NCBI RefSeq assembly: GCF_900277125.1
Contig: NZ_OPYN01000085.1
Span: 62,001 to 126,000 of the forward strand
Source of the DNA: Pseudomonas inefficax
GTDB lineage: Bacteria; Pseudomonadota; Gammaproteobacteria; Pseudomonadales; Pseudomonadaceae
Length of the DNA stretch: 64,000 nt
Reading direction: 5' to 3'
Position 1 is the stretch's first letter, and every line of letters starts with the position of its first letter. The notes under the pieces are model-generated. The model had not been told where the DNA came from. It saw only the letters and a list, made by a program, of their open reading frames with translations, and made no database searches. The translations under genes and the position numbers were made by a program. Positions 38,066-47,278 of this stretch are shown here, one piece after another.

Positions 38066-38133
38066 CGCCTGTGGGAGGGGGTTTGCATGGCACCGGCGGC
38101 GCCGGTGTTCGCGGGTCAACCCGCTCCCACAGG
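38066..38133. repeat. REP pair, one half degenerate
   Basis: CCTGTGGGAGGGGGTTTGC is a decayed left half. It is followed by GCACCGGCGGCGCCGGTG and an intact right half TTCGCGGGTCAACCCGCTCC plus CACAGG. Confidence 0.82.
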
Positions 38134-38140
38134 CCCTGCG

Positions 38141-39031
38141 TCAATTGCCGAGAACGGCGTCCAGCAGGCCCTTCAGGTAGTCGCTGCCTTGCGCATCCAG
38201 CGGTTGCAGGGGCAGGCGTGGAGCGCCGACATCCTGGCCGAGCATCTGCAAACCGGCCTTGATGGTGGTGGGCAGGCCGCGCCGGGTGATGTACTCCAAC
38301 AGTTCGTACTGGCGGTAGAACAGCGCGCGGGCTTCAGCCAGGTCGCCTTGCTGGACCGCATCCCACAGCGCCAGGTTCAGCGTCGGGATCAGGTTGGGCG
38401 CGGCGGTGCACCAGCCGGTGGCACCGGCCACCAGGGCTTCCAGGGTGAGCGGGTTGCAACCGTTGTAGAAAGCCACCTGGCCATCGGTGGCCTTGAACAG
38501 GCGGTGCATGCGCTGGATGTCGCCGGTACTTTCCTTGACCATGGTCACATTGGGCACTTCGCCGAGGATGCGCAGGATCAGCTCCACCGACAGGTCGGTG
38601 CCGCTGGTGCCCGGGTTGTTGTAGAGCATGATCGGAATGTCGATGGCCGCGCCCACTGTCTTGTAGTGGGTGACCACTTCGGCTTCGGTGAGCTTCCAGT
38701 AAGAGATGGGCAAGACCATCACCGCCGTGGCGCCGCAGGCCTGTGCCAGGCGGGCACGCTGCACGGTGCGCGCGGTGGTCAGGTCGGAGACGCTGACCAC
38801 GCTGGGCACGCGGCCGGCAATGCGTGTCAGGCTGAAGCGCACCACCGTTTCCCATTCGCTGTCGGACAGGTAGGCGCCTTCGCCGGTACTGCCCAGCGGT
38901 GCGATGGCGTGTACGCCGTCGGCGATCAGGCGGTCGATGGACATGCCCAGGGCATCCAGGTCGAGCGTGCCGTCTGCCATGAAGGGAGTGATGGTGTAAC
39001 CGATAACGCCGCGAATTACAGGTGTAGACAT
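38141..39031 (-). CDS. DapA-family (dihydrodipicolinate synthase/N-acetylneuraminate lyase) aldolase
   Basis: 296 aa TIM-barrel class I aldolase. The Schiff-base Lys is in TMVKESTGD (Lys166), the catalytic Tyr in MLYNNPGTSG (Tyr137), and the substrate carboxylate loop GSTGEG is at about 47-52. It is probably not the housekeeping DapA: it is paired with a class II aldolase 44 nt upstream, so a catabolic 2-keto-acid lyase or dehydratase role is more likely. Co-transcribed leftward from the 39932 operator region. Confidence 0.88.
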   Translation of the reverse strand: MSTPVIRGVIGYTITPFMADGTLDLDALGMSIDRLIADGVHAIAPLGSTGEGAYLSDSEWETVVRFSLTRIAGRVPSVVSVSDLTTARTVQRARLAQACGATAVMVLPISYWKLTEAEVVTHYKTVGAAIDIPIMLYNNPGTSGTDLSVELILRILGEVPNVTMVKESTGDIQRMHRLFKATDGQVAFYNGCNPLTLEALVAGATGWCTAAPNLIPTLNLALWDAVQQGDLAEARALFYRQYELLEYITRRGLPTTIKAGLQMLGQDVGAPRLPLQPLDAQGSDYLKGLLDAVLGN

Positions 39032-39075
39032 AACCAGGCACCTCTGCCGTTGTTGGGGAAAGCGTACAGCTTCAG

Positions 39076-39858
39076 TCAGCCCAGGCAGTCGCCATGGGCA
39101 CGCAAGGCACGGCGCGCGTAGTAGCTGAACGCGGCACCATGACGTTTGGGGGTGGAGATCCAGTCGTGGGCTTCCTTGCCCAGGGCATCCGGGATGGGGC
39201 GGATGTCACCGGCACCCATGGCCAGCAGCTGCATCTTTGCTGCGCGCTCGAACAGCAGGGCGAGCACGCAGGCCTCTTCGATCGAGCGACCGGCGATCAG
39301 CAGGCCGTGGTGGGAAAGCAGGATCGCGCGCTTGTCGCCGATCGCCCTGGAAATGATTTCACCTTCTTCGTTGCCTACCGGTACGCCGGGCCATTCCTTG
39401 AGGAACGCGCAGTCGTCGAACAGCGGGCAAAGGTCCATGTGCGAGATCGCCAGCGGCACTTCCAGCATCGACAGGGCGGCGCTGTGCAGCGGGTGGGTGT
39501 GGATGATGCAGTTGACGTCTGGGCGTGCGCGATACAGCCAGCTGTGGAAGCGGTTGGCCGGGTTGGCCATGCCGCGGCCTTGCAGCACGGTGAGGTCTTC
39601 GTCGACCACCAGCAGGTTGGAAGCGGCGATCTCGTCGAAACCCAGGCCGAGCTGTTGCGTGTAGTAGGTGCCAGGCTGCTCGGCACGTGCGGTGATCTGC
39701 CCGGCCAGGCCGGAGTCGTGGCCGCCGTCGAACAGGATGCGGCAGGTGAGGGCGAGTTTTTGTCGAGGGGTGTAGGCGTTGTCGGCCAGCGCCGTCAGCA
39801 TCTGCTGCTGGGCGAGTTTGACCAGTTGGTCCTTGGGGGTCTGCATGGTGGTCGTCAT
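39076..39858 (-). CDS. Class II aldolase/adducin family protein
   Basis: 260 aa. The zinc-binding HTHPLHSA (about residues 112-119) and LSHHGLL (about 175) are typical of the fuculose-phosphate aldolase/AraD fold. The N terminus has ALTCRILFDGGHDSGLAGQITARA, the family substrate loop. Likely cleaves or decarboxylates a hydroxy-acid or sugar acid together with the DapA-like enzyme downstream. No transporter or regulator gene is adjacent, which is odd for a catabolic pair. Confidence 0.88.
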   Translation of the reverse strand: MTTTMQTPKDQLVKLAQQQMLTALADNAYTPRQKLALTCRILFDGGHDSGLAGQITARAEQPGTYYTQQLGLGFDEIAASNLLVVDEDLTVLQGRGMANPANRFHSWLYRARPDVNCIIHTHPLHSAALSMLEVPLAISHMDLCPLFDDCAFLKEWPGVPVGNEEGEIISRAIGDKRAILLSHHGLLIAGRSIEEACVLALLFERAAKMQLLAMGAGDIRPIPDALGKEAHDWISTPKRHGAAFSYYARRALRAHGDCLG

Positions 39859-39931
39859 GGGCGTACCTGCATGGAAGGGCGATGGTTGGCTGATCGGCGA
39901 GGAACACCGTCAGGACACAGCTGCGATAGTA

Positions 39932-39966
39932 ATGACACAAAGTGTCATATGCAAGCGATGTGTCAT
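39932..39966. promoter_or_regulatory. Operator-like dyad upstream of the aldolase pair
   Basis: ATGACAC-AAA-GTGTCAT is a perfect 17-bp palindrome at 39932-39948. A further half-site GTGTCAT at 39960-39966 is spaced 18 bp from the same half of the palindrome. It lies about 75 nt before the aldolase start. The form suits a GntR- or LacI-type repressor dimer; the regulator is not in the immediate neighbourhood. Confidence 0.6.
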
Positions 39967-40077
39967 CGACAGCGCCAGTCATGCGGACTGCGCGGGGGCG
40001 AGGTATGGCGGGTTGTCAGAGGTGGTGCAGGCAACGATCGGCAGGCCAGCCCTGATCACAGGGCTGGCACGTGCCCT

Positions 40078-40938
40078 TCAAGGTGCGCCGAACAGCATCG
40101 TCCAGTAAACGCCGTTATCGCTACGCGAGTTCTCGGCAAAGGCCGCACCTACCTGGGTAAACATCGGGTTCATCAGGTTGGCGCAATGCCCGGGGCTGGC
40201 CAGCCAACCTGCCATCGCCTTGCTCGGCGAGCCCTGGCCTGCGGCGATGTTCTCGCCGATCTGCCGCCCACGGTAGCCGGCATCCCATGCACGATCCGCG
40301 GGTAGATCACCGTCGAGGTCACGGTGCGCGAAGAAATTGTCGTTGGCCATCGCCCGGCTGTGGCGCTGCGCCGCCATTCCCAGGGCAGTGCTCCAGGTCA
40401 GCGGGCGCGCAGCGGCAAAGCGCTTGCGACCACACAGGCGCGGCTTCGCCCGTGCAGCGTTCACCTGTGCCAGCAACGCGTTGCTGGCCGATCGCCCATC
40501 GCCGAGCTGGGCGTCGAGCAGGGGCCGAGCCAGCAGCACCCGCCATTCGTTGCGTGAGCGACTGACGCCGATATCGGCATATTGGCTATCGAGCAGGGCT
40601 GCGCAGTAGTCGCTGCGGAGCATGTCAAAGGCCTCCTCGGCATCTTGCGCGCCGACCAAGCGGATCGCCCGCACTTTCACCGCCTGATAACCCGCAGCTT
40701 TCAATCCCTGCCGCAACTCCCCGCTGTAGCCGACCGGCAACGCCAGTTTCGGCTTCAGCACCAGCGGCGTCGAGCCTCGGATCATGCGCCGCTCGCAGCG
40801 CTGTGGCTGGGCGCGATAGTCGTTGATGGCTGCCACCAGCTGCCTTTCCCCACTGGCATGGGCGGGGTTGGCGAACAGCTGGAAAAAAGGAAGGAGGCAG
40901 AGCGAGACGAAGGGGGAGCGACGGACTGCTTGGCGCAT
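40078..40938 (-). CDS. Exported CAP-domain (SCP/PR1-like) protein
   Basis: 286 aa from the ATG at 40938. A signal peptide (MRQAVRRSPFVSLCLLPFFQLFANPAHA) is followed by a roughly 120-residue N-terminal region of unknown type and a CAP domain. That domain has HSRAMANDNFFAHRD, IGENIAAGQGSP and WLASPGHCANLMNPMF, i.e. the His/Glu/His pocket. Bacterial CAP proteins are secreted and mostly uncharacterised; the YkwD group is linked to spores or surfaces. The gene stands alone, divergent from DUF3144. Confidence 0.9.
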   Translation of the reverse strand: MRQAVRRSPFVSLCLLPFFQLFANPAHASGERQLVAAINDYRAQPQRCERRMIRGSTPLVLKPKLALPVGYSGELRQGLKAAGYQAVKVRAIRLVGAQDAEEAFDMLRSDYCAALLDSQYADIGVSRSRNEWRVLLARPLLDAQLGDGRSASNALLAQVNAARAKPRLCGRKRFAAARPLTWSTALGMAAQRHSRAMANDNFFAHRDLDGDLPADRAWDAGYRGRQIGENIAAGQGSPSKAMAGWLASPGHCANLMNPMFTQVGAAFAENSRSDNGVYWTMLFGAP

Positions 40939-41080
40939 GGGGTGAATGGCTCGGGTGAATGACGGCGGCAAGGCCGAATTGAGGGCTCGGCTAAGACTGT
41001 GCGCCTCAATACAGGTTCACGTGCACGGGGTACAATTTTTCGCTAGTACTCAACTTGAATGCTGCAACAAGGTAAACGCA

Positions 41081-41377
41081 ATGACACAAGCTACCGATCA
41101 GGCTTTTTATGACCGCGCGGATGCGCATATCGACCTGGCGAACCAGCAGATCGAGAAAATCGAAGACCTGGGCAAGGTCAGTGCCTCACTGACCTTCGGC
41201 GCCTCGCGCTTCAATGCCTGGATGAGCGCCCGCAGCTTCAAGACCAGTGCCGAGCTGGCTGCCGCGCGGGAGGAGCTGTTGAAGTATTTCTGCGAGCAGT
41301 ACCGGATGATGCTCGAGGACAACCTGGACGAGCACATCGAGCATTTTGACCGGTTTGTGCTAGGTAAAGGCGACTGA
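41081..41377 (+). CDS. DUF3144 family protein
   Basis: 98 aa cytosolic helical protein starting MTQATDQAFYDRADAHIDLANQQ, with FGASRFNAWM and a final EHFDRFVLGKGD. This matches the DUF3144 family, with no known function. ATG at 41081 follows AAGG about 9 nt upstream. Single gene followed by a REP pair. Confidence 0.88.
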   Translation: MTQATDQAFYDRADAHIDLANQQIEKIEDLGKVSASLTFGASRFNAWMSARSFKTSAELAAAREELLKYFCEQYRMMLEDNLDEHIEHFDRFVLGKGD

Positions 41378-41427
41378 ACCATGGGGGCGCGATCTCATGG
41401 AACTGCACACGGCTCATTGAACTAGCA

Positions 41428-41523
41428 GGGACCCTGTGGGAGCGGCTTTAGCCGCGAACACCGGCGCAGCCGGTGCCATGCACCGCGTTGGATTCTTCGC
41501 GGCTAAAGCCGCTCCCACAGGGT
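41428..41523. repeat. REP pair, CGGCTTTAGCCGCG variant
   Basis: CCTGTGGGAGCGGCTTTAGC and CGCGAA, then GGCGCAGCCGGTGCC, then the inverted copy TTCGCGGCTAAAGCCGCTCC plus CACAGG. The same unit occurs at 47923-48006. Confidence 0.88.
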
Positions 41524-41568
41524 ACGCGGACCGCTTGCGAATTCAGTCCTCTACCTGCCAGTGCAGCC

Positions 41569-42024
41569 TTATCGGGCCTTCTTCTCCAGAATCCGCGCCC
41601 CGGTGCCTTCCTTGCCCAGCACATCCTCGGGGTTGCGCAGCGGGCAATCCTCCAGCGACAGGCAGCCGCAACCAATGCAGTTGTCCAGGCTGTCGCGTAA
41701 CGCTTCCAGGGTGCGAATGCGGGCGTTCAGGTCTTCGCGCCAGGCGGTCGACATCTCGCCCCATTGCGCTGCCGTGAGCTTGCTGTTGGGCGCATAGCGG
41801 CTGAAGGCCTGCTTGATCTCCTCAAGCGGAATTCCAGTGCGCTGCGCCACCTTGATGATGGCCAGCGTGCGCAAAACCAGTGAAGGATAGCGGCGCTGGT
41901 TACCCGCAGTACGCACGCTGGCGATCAGCCCCTTGGTCTCGTAAAAGTGCAGCGCAGACACCGCCACGCCGCTGCGCTTGGCCACTTCCCCTACCGTCAG
42001 CATCCGTGTGTTGTCCGCTGCCAT
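41569..42024 (-). CDS. soxR: Redox-sensing transcriptional activator SoxR
   Basis: 151 aa MerR-family regulator. The N-terminal winged HTH reads [27 protein letters not shown] dimerisation helix follows, then the 2Fe-2S motif with Cys116, 119, 121 and 127 ([12 protein letters not shown]), the SoxR spacing. ATG at 42024 chosen; it sits just downstream of the sox box. In Pseudomonas SoxR responds to redox-cycling compounds such as phenazines and activates efflux genes directly, since SoxS is absent. The divergent adaptor/RND genes fit that. Confidence 0.96.
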   Translation of the reverse strand: MAADNTRMLTVGEVAKRSGVAVSALHFYETKGLIASVRTAGNQRRYPSLVLRTLAIIKVAQRTGIPLEEIKQAFSRYAPNSKLTAAQWGEMSTAWREDLNARIRTLEALRDSLDNCIGCGCLSLEDCPLRNPEDVLGKEGTGARILEKKAR

Positions 42025-42029
42025 GCCTG

Positions 42030-42060
42030 TTGACCTCAAGTTAAGTTGAGCTTTTATAGT
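42030..42060 (+). promoter_or_regulatory. SoxR-dependent promoter of the efflux operon
   Basis: -35 TTGACC at 42030 and -10 TATAGT at 42055 are separated by 19 bp, the overlong spacer used by MerR-family activators. The sox box CCTCAAGTTAAGTTGAGC fills the spacer and matches the CCTCAAGTTAACTTGAGG consensus at 16 of 18 positions. The MFP gene begins 50 nt downstream. Confidence 0.9.
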
Positions 42061-42109
42061 CCTGCCCGATCTTCTCCGCAACCGCTTTCCCTGATGATCG
42101 GAGCACTGC

Positions 42110-43207
42110 ATGAACAAAAGGACGTTACTGGCCTGGGCTGGCGCTGTTGCAGGTGTGCTGGCCGCTGCCTATGCATTGGTCGGCAGCGGCTCGGCGCCGC
42201 CGGCTGCAGCGGCATGGCCGGCGACCAAGGTGGCCCTGGCCACGGCCGAGCAGGTGCAGCTGGCACGGCAGAACTTTGCCTCGGGAGAGCTGGAGGCGGT
42301 CAACCAGGTACAGGTGGCTGCCGAGACGGCGGGGCGCATCACCCGCATCGCCTTCGAGTCGGGGCAATTGGTGAGTGCAGGGCAATTGCTGGTACAGCTG
42401 AACGATGCCCCGGAGCAAGCCCAGCGTGTGCAGTTGCGGGCCAGGTTGCGCAATGCCGAAGTGGTGCTGCAGCGCAGCCGCAAGTTGCGCGCGGTGAACG
42501 CCGTGTCACAGGAGCTGCTGGACAATGCCGCCACCGTCGTGGATGTGGCCAGCGGTGAGCTGCAGCATGTCGAGGCGTTGATCGCGCAGAAGGCCATACG
42601 TGCACCGTTTGCCGGCAAGCTCGGCATTCGCCGGGTGCATCAGGGCCAGTACCTGAGCGCTGGTGAGACCATCGCCAGCCTGGCCGATATCAGCCAGCTG
42701 CATGTCAATTTTTCCCTGGGCGAGCAAGCCGCCCCGCAGGTGCACGTGGGGCAACTGCTGGCGCTGACGGTGGATGCGGTGCACGGGCAGGACTTCCAGG
42801 CCCGGGTGGTAGCGGTGGACCCGGTGGTCAGCAAGGCGCGCCTGGTGCAGGTGCAGGCAGCCTTGCCGAACCCGGGCGGGCAGTTGCAGCCGGGCATGTA
42901 CGCCGGCGTGCGCCTGGATGCCGCGCAGCCGTCAAGCGTGCTGGCCGTGCCGGAAACCGCGATCACCTACACCGCCTACGGGCAGACGGTGTTCGTCGCT
43001 ACCCGGGACCCGCAGCAGGGCACCCGGGTCAGCCGGGTACGGGTGACTACCGGCGAGCGCTGGCAAGGGCGGGTGGAGATCACCTCAGGCCTGGCACCCG
43101 GTGACCAGGTTGTGGTTTCCGGGCAGCTGAAACTGAGCGACGGCATGCCGGTCGAGCCCGTGGCGCAGGACAGCCTGCAGGCCAGCCAGGGAGGGCGGCA
43201 ATCGTGA
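42110..43207 (+). CDS. RND efflux periplasmic adaptor (MexH-like)
   Basis: 365 aa membrane-fusion protein. A signal anchor ([20 protein letters not shown]) is followed by a barrel-sandwich lipoyl half ([29 protein letters not shown]), a short hairpin (about residues 100-145), the second lipoyl half ([24 protein letters not shown]), then beta-barrel and membrane-proximal parts. It follows the SoxR promoter and overlaps the pump gene by 4 nt. Similar to MexH of P. aeruginosa MexGHI-OpmD, which exports phenazine precursors. Confidence 0.9.
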   Translation: MNKRTLLAWAGAVAGVLAAAYALVGSGSAPPAAAAWPATKVALATAEQVQLARQNFASGELEAVNQVQVAAETAGRITRIAFESGQLVSAGQLLVQLNDAPEQAQRVQLRARLRNAEVVLQRSRKLRAVNAVSQELLDNAATVVDVASGELQHVEALIAQKAIRAPFAGKLGIRRVHQGQYLSAGETIASLADISQLHVNFSLGEQAAPQVHVGQLLALTVDAVHGQDFQARVVAVDPVVSKARLVQVQAALPNPGGQLQPGMYAGVRLDAAQPSSVLAVPETAITYTAYGQTVFVATRDPQQGTRVSRVRVTTGERWQGRVEITSGLAPGDQVVVSGQLKLSDGMPVEPVAQDSLQASQGGRQS

Positions 43208-46200
43208 AGTTCACCGACCTCTTTGTCCGCCGCCCGGTACTGGCGCTGGTGGTCAGCAGCCTGATCATCCTGCTGGGGCTGTTTGCCATGAGCAAGCTGC
43301 CGATCCGCCAGTACCCGCTGCTGGAAACCTCCACCATCACCATCAGCACCGAGTACCCCGGCGCCTCCGCCGAGCTGATGCAAGGCTTCGTGACCCAGCC
43401 GATCACCCAGGCGGTGTCGTCGGTCGAGGGCATCGACTACCTGTCCTCGTCGTCGCAGCAGGGGCGCAGCCTGATCACCTTGCGCATGGTGCTCAACCGC
43501 GATTCGACCCAGGCGCTTGCCGAGACCATGGCCAAGGTCAACCAGGTGCGCTATCGCCTGCCGGAAAGGGCCTACGACCCGGTGGTGGAGCTGTCGGCAG
43601 GTGATTCCACGGCGGTGGCCTACGTGGGCTTTGCCAGCGAAACCTTGTCGATACCCGAGCTTAGCGATTACCTGTCGCGGGTGGTGGAACCGCAGTTCTC
43701 CGGCATCGACGGTGTGGCCAAGGTGCAGTCGTTCGGCGGGCAGCGCCTGGCCATGCGCCTGTGGCTGGACAGCGAGCAGATGGCCGGGCGCGGGGTGACG
43801 GCTGCGGACGTGGCACAGGCGGTGCGTGCCAACAACTACCAGGCGACGCCGGGGCAGGTGCGTGGGCAGTATGTGCTGGCCGATATCCAGGTGGATACCG
43901 ACCTGACCCGGGTCGAGGACTTTCGCGAGCTGATCATTCGCAACGATGGCACCGACCTGGTACGCCTGCGCGATGTCGGTACCGTCGAGCTGAGCGCGGC
44001 GGCCACCCAGACCAGCGCCACCATGAACGGCAAGCCCGCCGTGCACCTGGGGCTGTTCCCCACCCCGACCGGCAACCCGCTGGTGATCGTCGAAGGCATT
44101 CGCCAGCTGCTGCCGCAGATCCGCCAGACCCTGCCGCCTGGGGTGGAAGTGGCGCTGGCCTACGAGACCGCACGCTTCATCGACGCCTCGATCGACGAGG
44201 TGCTGCGCACTCTGGTGGAAGCCATGCTGATCGTGGTGTTGGTGATCTGGCTGTGCCTGGGCTCGCTGCGCAGCGTGGTGATCGCGGTGGTGGCCATCCC
44301 GCTGTCGATGCTCGGTGCGGCGGGCCTGATGCTGCTGTTCGGCTTCAGCCTGAACCTGCTGACCTTGCTGGCGATGGTGCTGGCCATCGGCCTGGTGGTG
44401 GACGATGCCATTGTGGTGGTGGAGAACGTGCACCGCCATATCGAAGAAGGCAAGTCGCCGGTTGTCGCGGCGCTGGCCGGGGCGCGGGAAATCGCCGGGC
44501 CGGTGATCGCCATGACCCTGACGCTGGCCGCCGTATACGCGCCGATCGGCTTGATGGGCGGGCTGACCGGCACGCTGTTCCGTGAGTTTGCCCTGACCCT
44601 GGCCGGGGCGGTGATCGTGTCCGGCATCGTCGCGCTCACCTTGTCGCCGGTGATGAGTTCGCTGCTGTTGCAACCCGGCCAGCAGCATGGCGCCATGGCC
44701 AACATGGCCGACCGCCTGTTCGGCATGCTGACCGGGGCCTATGGGCGAGTACTCGCCTACACCCTGGCGCATCGCTGGATCAGTGGTGGTGTGGCGCTTC
44801 TGGTGTGCCTGAGCCTGCCTTGGCTGTACCTGCTGCCGCAGCGCGAACTGGCCCCGCCCGAGGACCAGGCGGCGGTGCTGACGGCCATCAAGTCGCCGCA
44901 GCATGCCAGCCTGGATTATGTGGAGCGCTTTGGCCTGAAGCTGGACCAGGTGATGAAGTCCCTCGCCGAAACCACCGATACCTGGATCATCAACGGCACC
45001 GACGGCCCGGCCGCCAGCTTCGGCGGCATCAACCTCAGCGCCTGGCAGGCCCGCGAACGTTCCGCCGCGCAGGTGCAGGCGCAGTTGCAGCAGGCCGTGG
45101 CGGACATCGAGGGCAGCAGCATCTTCGCCTTCCAGGTGGCCTCGCTGCCCGGCTCCAGCGGTGGCTTGCCGGTGCAGATGGTGTTGCGCAGTGCACAGGA
45201 CTACCCCGAGCTGTACCAGACCATGGAGATGATCAAGCAGCGCGCCCGTGACAGCGGTCTGTTCAGCGTGGTGGACAGCGACCTCGACTACAACAACCCG
45301 GTGGTCAAGGTGCGCATTGACCGCGCCAAGGCGGCCAGCCTGGGCATCAGCATGCAGGCCATCGGCGAGTCACTGGGTGTGCTGGTGGGCGAGCAGTACC
45401 TCAACCGCTTCGCCCTGTTCGGGCGCTCCTACGATGTGATCCCGCAAAGCATCCAGGACCAGCGCCTGACGCCGGCGGCGCTGAACCGCCAGTACGTACG
45501 CGCCGAAAACGGCAGCCTGGTGCCGCTGGCCACGGTGGTGCACCTGGACATCGAGGTGGCGCCCAACCGTTTGCTGCAGTTCGACCAGCAGAACGCCAGT
45601 ACCCTGCAGGCGATCCCGGCGCCTGGTGTGTCGATGGGGAATGCCGTGGCATTTCTCGAGCAGCTTGCCGCCGAACTGCCACCTGGCTTCAGCCATGACT
45701 GGCAGTCGGAGTCGCGCCAGTACGTGCAGGAGGGCTTTGCCCTGATGTGGGCATTTCTCGCCGCCCTGGTGGTGATCTACCTGGTGCTGGCCGCGCAGTA
45801 CGAAAGCCTGGTGGACCCGCTGATCATTCTGGTGACCGTGCCGCTGTCGATCTGCGGTGCGCTGCTGCCGCTGGCGCTGGGTTGGGCCACGCTGAATATC
45901 TATACGCAGATCGGCCTGGTGACCCTGATCGGCCTTATCAGCAAGCACGGCATCCTGATGGTGGAGTTCGCCAACGAGATCCAGGTGCGTGACAACCTCG
46001 ACCGTGCCGCCGCCATCGTCCGCGCCGCGCAGATACGCCTGCGGCCGGTGCTGATGACCACGGCGGCGATGACCTTCGGCGTGCTGCCGCTGCTGTTCGC
46101 CAGCGGCGCCGGGGCCAACAGCCGCTTTGGCCTGGGAGTGGTGATCGTGTGCGGGATGCTGGTGGGGACCTTGTTTACCCTGTTTGTACTGCCGACGATC

Positions 46201-46284
46201 TATGCCTTGCTGGCGCGAGACCATCGGCTGACCACGGTGCGAGGGCAGCAGTTGGCGGAGGCTGAGCGGGTGCTGGGCGTGTGA
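43204..46284 (+). CDS. RND multidrug efflux pump (MexI-like)
   Basis: 1026 aa inner-membrane HAE1-type transporter, starting at GTG 43204 (overlapping the adaptor TGA). Twelve helices and two large periplasmic loops are evident. The proton-relay Asp pair is in AIGLVVDDAIVVVENV, and GYSASAELM-type GASAELMQGFVT and PISMLGA-like PLSMLGAAGLM are present. No outer-membrane factor (OpmD) or MexG follows, so a TolC-like channel encoded elsewhere is needed. Expression is expected to be SoxR-controlled. Confidence 0.93.
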   Translation: MKFTDLFVRRPVLALVVSSLIILLGLFAMSKLPIRQYPLLETSTITISTEYPGASAELMQGFVTQPITQAVSSVEGIDYLSSSSQQGRSLITLRMVLNRDSTQALAETMAKVNQVRYRLPERAYDPVVELSAGDSTAVAYVGFASETLSIPELSDYLSRVVEPQFSGIDGVAKVQSFGGQRLAMRLWLDSEQMAGRGVTAADVAQAVRANNYQATPGQVRGQYVLADIQVDTDLTRVEDFRELIIRNDGTDLVRLRDVGTVELSAAATQTSATMNGKPAVHLGLFPTPTGNPLVIVEGIRQLLPQIRQTLPPGVEVALAYETARFIDASIDEVLRTLVEAMLIVVLVIWLCLGSLRSVVIAVVAIPLSMLGAAGLMLLFGFSLNLLTLLAMVLAIGLVVDDAIVVVENVHRHIEEGKSPVVAALAGAREIAGPVIAMTLTLAAVYAPIGLMGGLTGTLFREFALTLAGAVIVSGIVALTLSPVMSSLLLQPGQQHGAMANMADRLFGMLTGAYGRVLAYTLAHRWISGGVALLVCLSLPWLYLLPQRELAPPEDQAAVLTAIKSPQHASLDYVERFGLKLDQVMKSLAETTDTWIINGTDGPAASFGGINLSAWQARERSAAQVQAQLQQAVADIEGSSIFAFQVASLPGSSGGLPVQMVLRSAQDYPELYQTMEMIKQRARDSGLFSVVDSDLDYNNPVVKVRIDRAKAASLGISMQAIGESLGVLVGEQYLNRFALFGRSYDVIPQSIQDQRLTPAALNRQYVRAENGSLVPLATVVHLDIEVAPNRLLQFDQQNASTLQAIPAPGVSMGNAVAFLEQLAAELPPGFSHDWQSESRQYVQEGFALMWAFLAALVVIYLVLAAQYESLVDPLIILVTVPLSICGALLPLALGWATLNIYTQIGLVTLIGLISKHGILMVEFANEIQVRDNLDRAAAIVRAAQIRLRPVLMTTAAMTFGVLPLLFASGAGANSRFGLGVVIVCGMLVGTLFTLFVLPTIYALLARDHRLTTVRGQQLAEAERVLGV

Positions 46285-46315
46285 GGTAAACCTGGCCAGC
46301 GCTCACACGCATGCG

Positions 46316-46447
46316 CGATCCCTGTAGGAGCGGCCTTGTGTCGCGAAAGGGCTGCGCAGCAGCCCCAGGATTTCCGCGCAGGTGCACAAATTGCCGGGGC
46401 TGCTGCGCAGCCCTTTCGCGACACAAGGCCGCTCCTACAGGGATCGC
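46316..46447. repeat. REP-like inverted pair, TGTCGCGA family
   Basis: CTGTAGGAGCGGCCTTGTGT plus CGCGAAAGGGCTGC and the inverted copy GCAGCCCTTTCGCGACACAA plus GGCCGCTCCTACAG, after the RND gene. Confidence 0.9.
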
Positions 46448-46483
46448 GCAAGTTTTGGGATATCGAGCATGGCGTTGGTTTGC

Positions 46484-47221
46484 TCAGCCAGGCGACCGAT
46501 CGCGGCGCATCTGGGTAACCAGGGTAAACCGGTCATCCGGGTGCACTGTCTCGGACACCGCCATCAGGTCGCCGTTTTCCTCGCGGTAATGGCGAATGAT
46601 CTTCAGCCCCGGCGAGCCTGCTTCGGCCTTCAGCACCCGGGCCATTTCCGCGCTCAGCAACACTGCCCGCACCTGCTGGTCGACCACCGCGATCGCCCGG
46701 CCATAGTGCTGCTCGATCAGCCCCGCAATCAGCTGGTCGGGGTGCTCGCGGGCCAGCTCGATGACTGCGGCATAGTCGCGCTGCGCGTACACATCGGTCC
46801 AGCACAGCGGTGCCGCGTTGTGCTCGCGGTCGACGCGGATGCTCGACACGCAGAAGTAATGCTCGCCCGGTACCAGCCCCAGCCGCGCCGCCTGGCTCAG
46901 GTCGGCGACGAAGTGGCGCACGTCCTGGATTTCCCGTTGCTGGGTTTGCGCCAGTTGCGCCAGCTCCGCCACGCTGGCCAGTGACTGCGAGTAGCCACCG
47001 CGCGGGCTGCTGGCCTCCACCCGGGTACCCACGCGCTTGCGCCGCGATACCAGCCCTTGGTCGAGCAACTGGTTGATCGCCGCGCGCACCGTGTGCCGGC
47101 TCACATCGTACAGGTCGCACAGCTCGAACTCGGTCGGCAGCAGGCTGCCCACCGGGTAGCGGCCGCTGGCGATGCCTTCCATCAAGTCCTTTGCCACGAT
47201 GGAATAGCGCGTCGGGTTCAT
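46484..47221 (-). CDS. GntR-family regulator with UTRA domain
   Basis: 245 aa. The winged HTH at residues 1-75 (YSIVAKDLMEGIASGRYPVGSLLPTEFEL, VSRHTVRAAINQLLDQGLVSRRKRVGTRV) is of the HutC subfamily. The UTRA ligand domain covers about 100-240. The last and likely translated regulatory target is unclear: neighbours are a GNAT gene on the same strand and REP elements. HutC-type proteins usually sense small amino- or sugar-acids. Confidence 0.9.
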   Translation of the reverse strand: MNPTRYSIVAKDLMEGIASGRYPVGSLLPTEFELCDLYDVSRHTVRAAINQLLDQGLVSRRKRVGTRVEASSPRGGYSQSLASVAELAQLAQTQQREIQDVRHFVADLSQAARLGLVPGEHYFCVSSIRVDREHNAAPLCWTDVYAQRDYAAVIELAREHPDQLIAGLIEQHYGRAIAVVDQQVRAVLLSAEMARVLKAEAGSPGLKIIRHYREENGDLMAVSETVHPDDRFTLVTQMRRDRSPG

Positions 47222-47278
47222 ACCTTTGGTCTGTCTCGCAAATTTGTAACAGCGGTGGGGCGCAAGCGGCCCCGGAAA

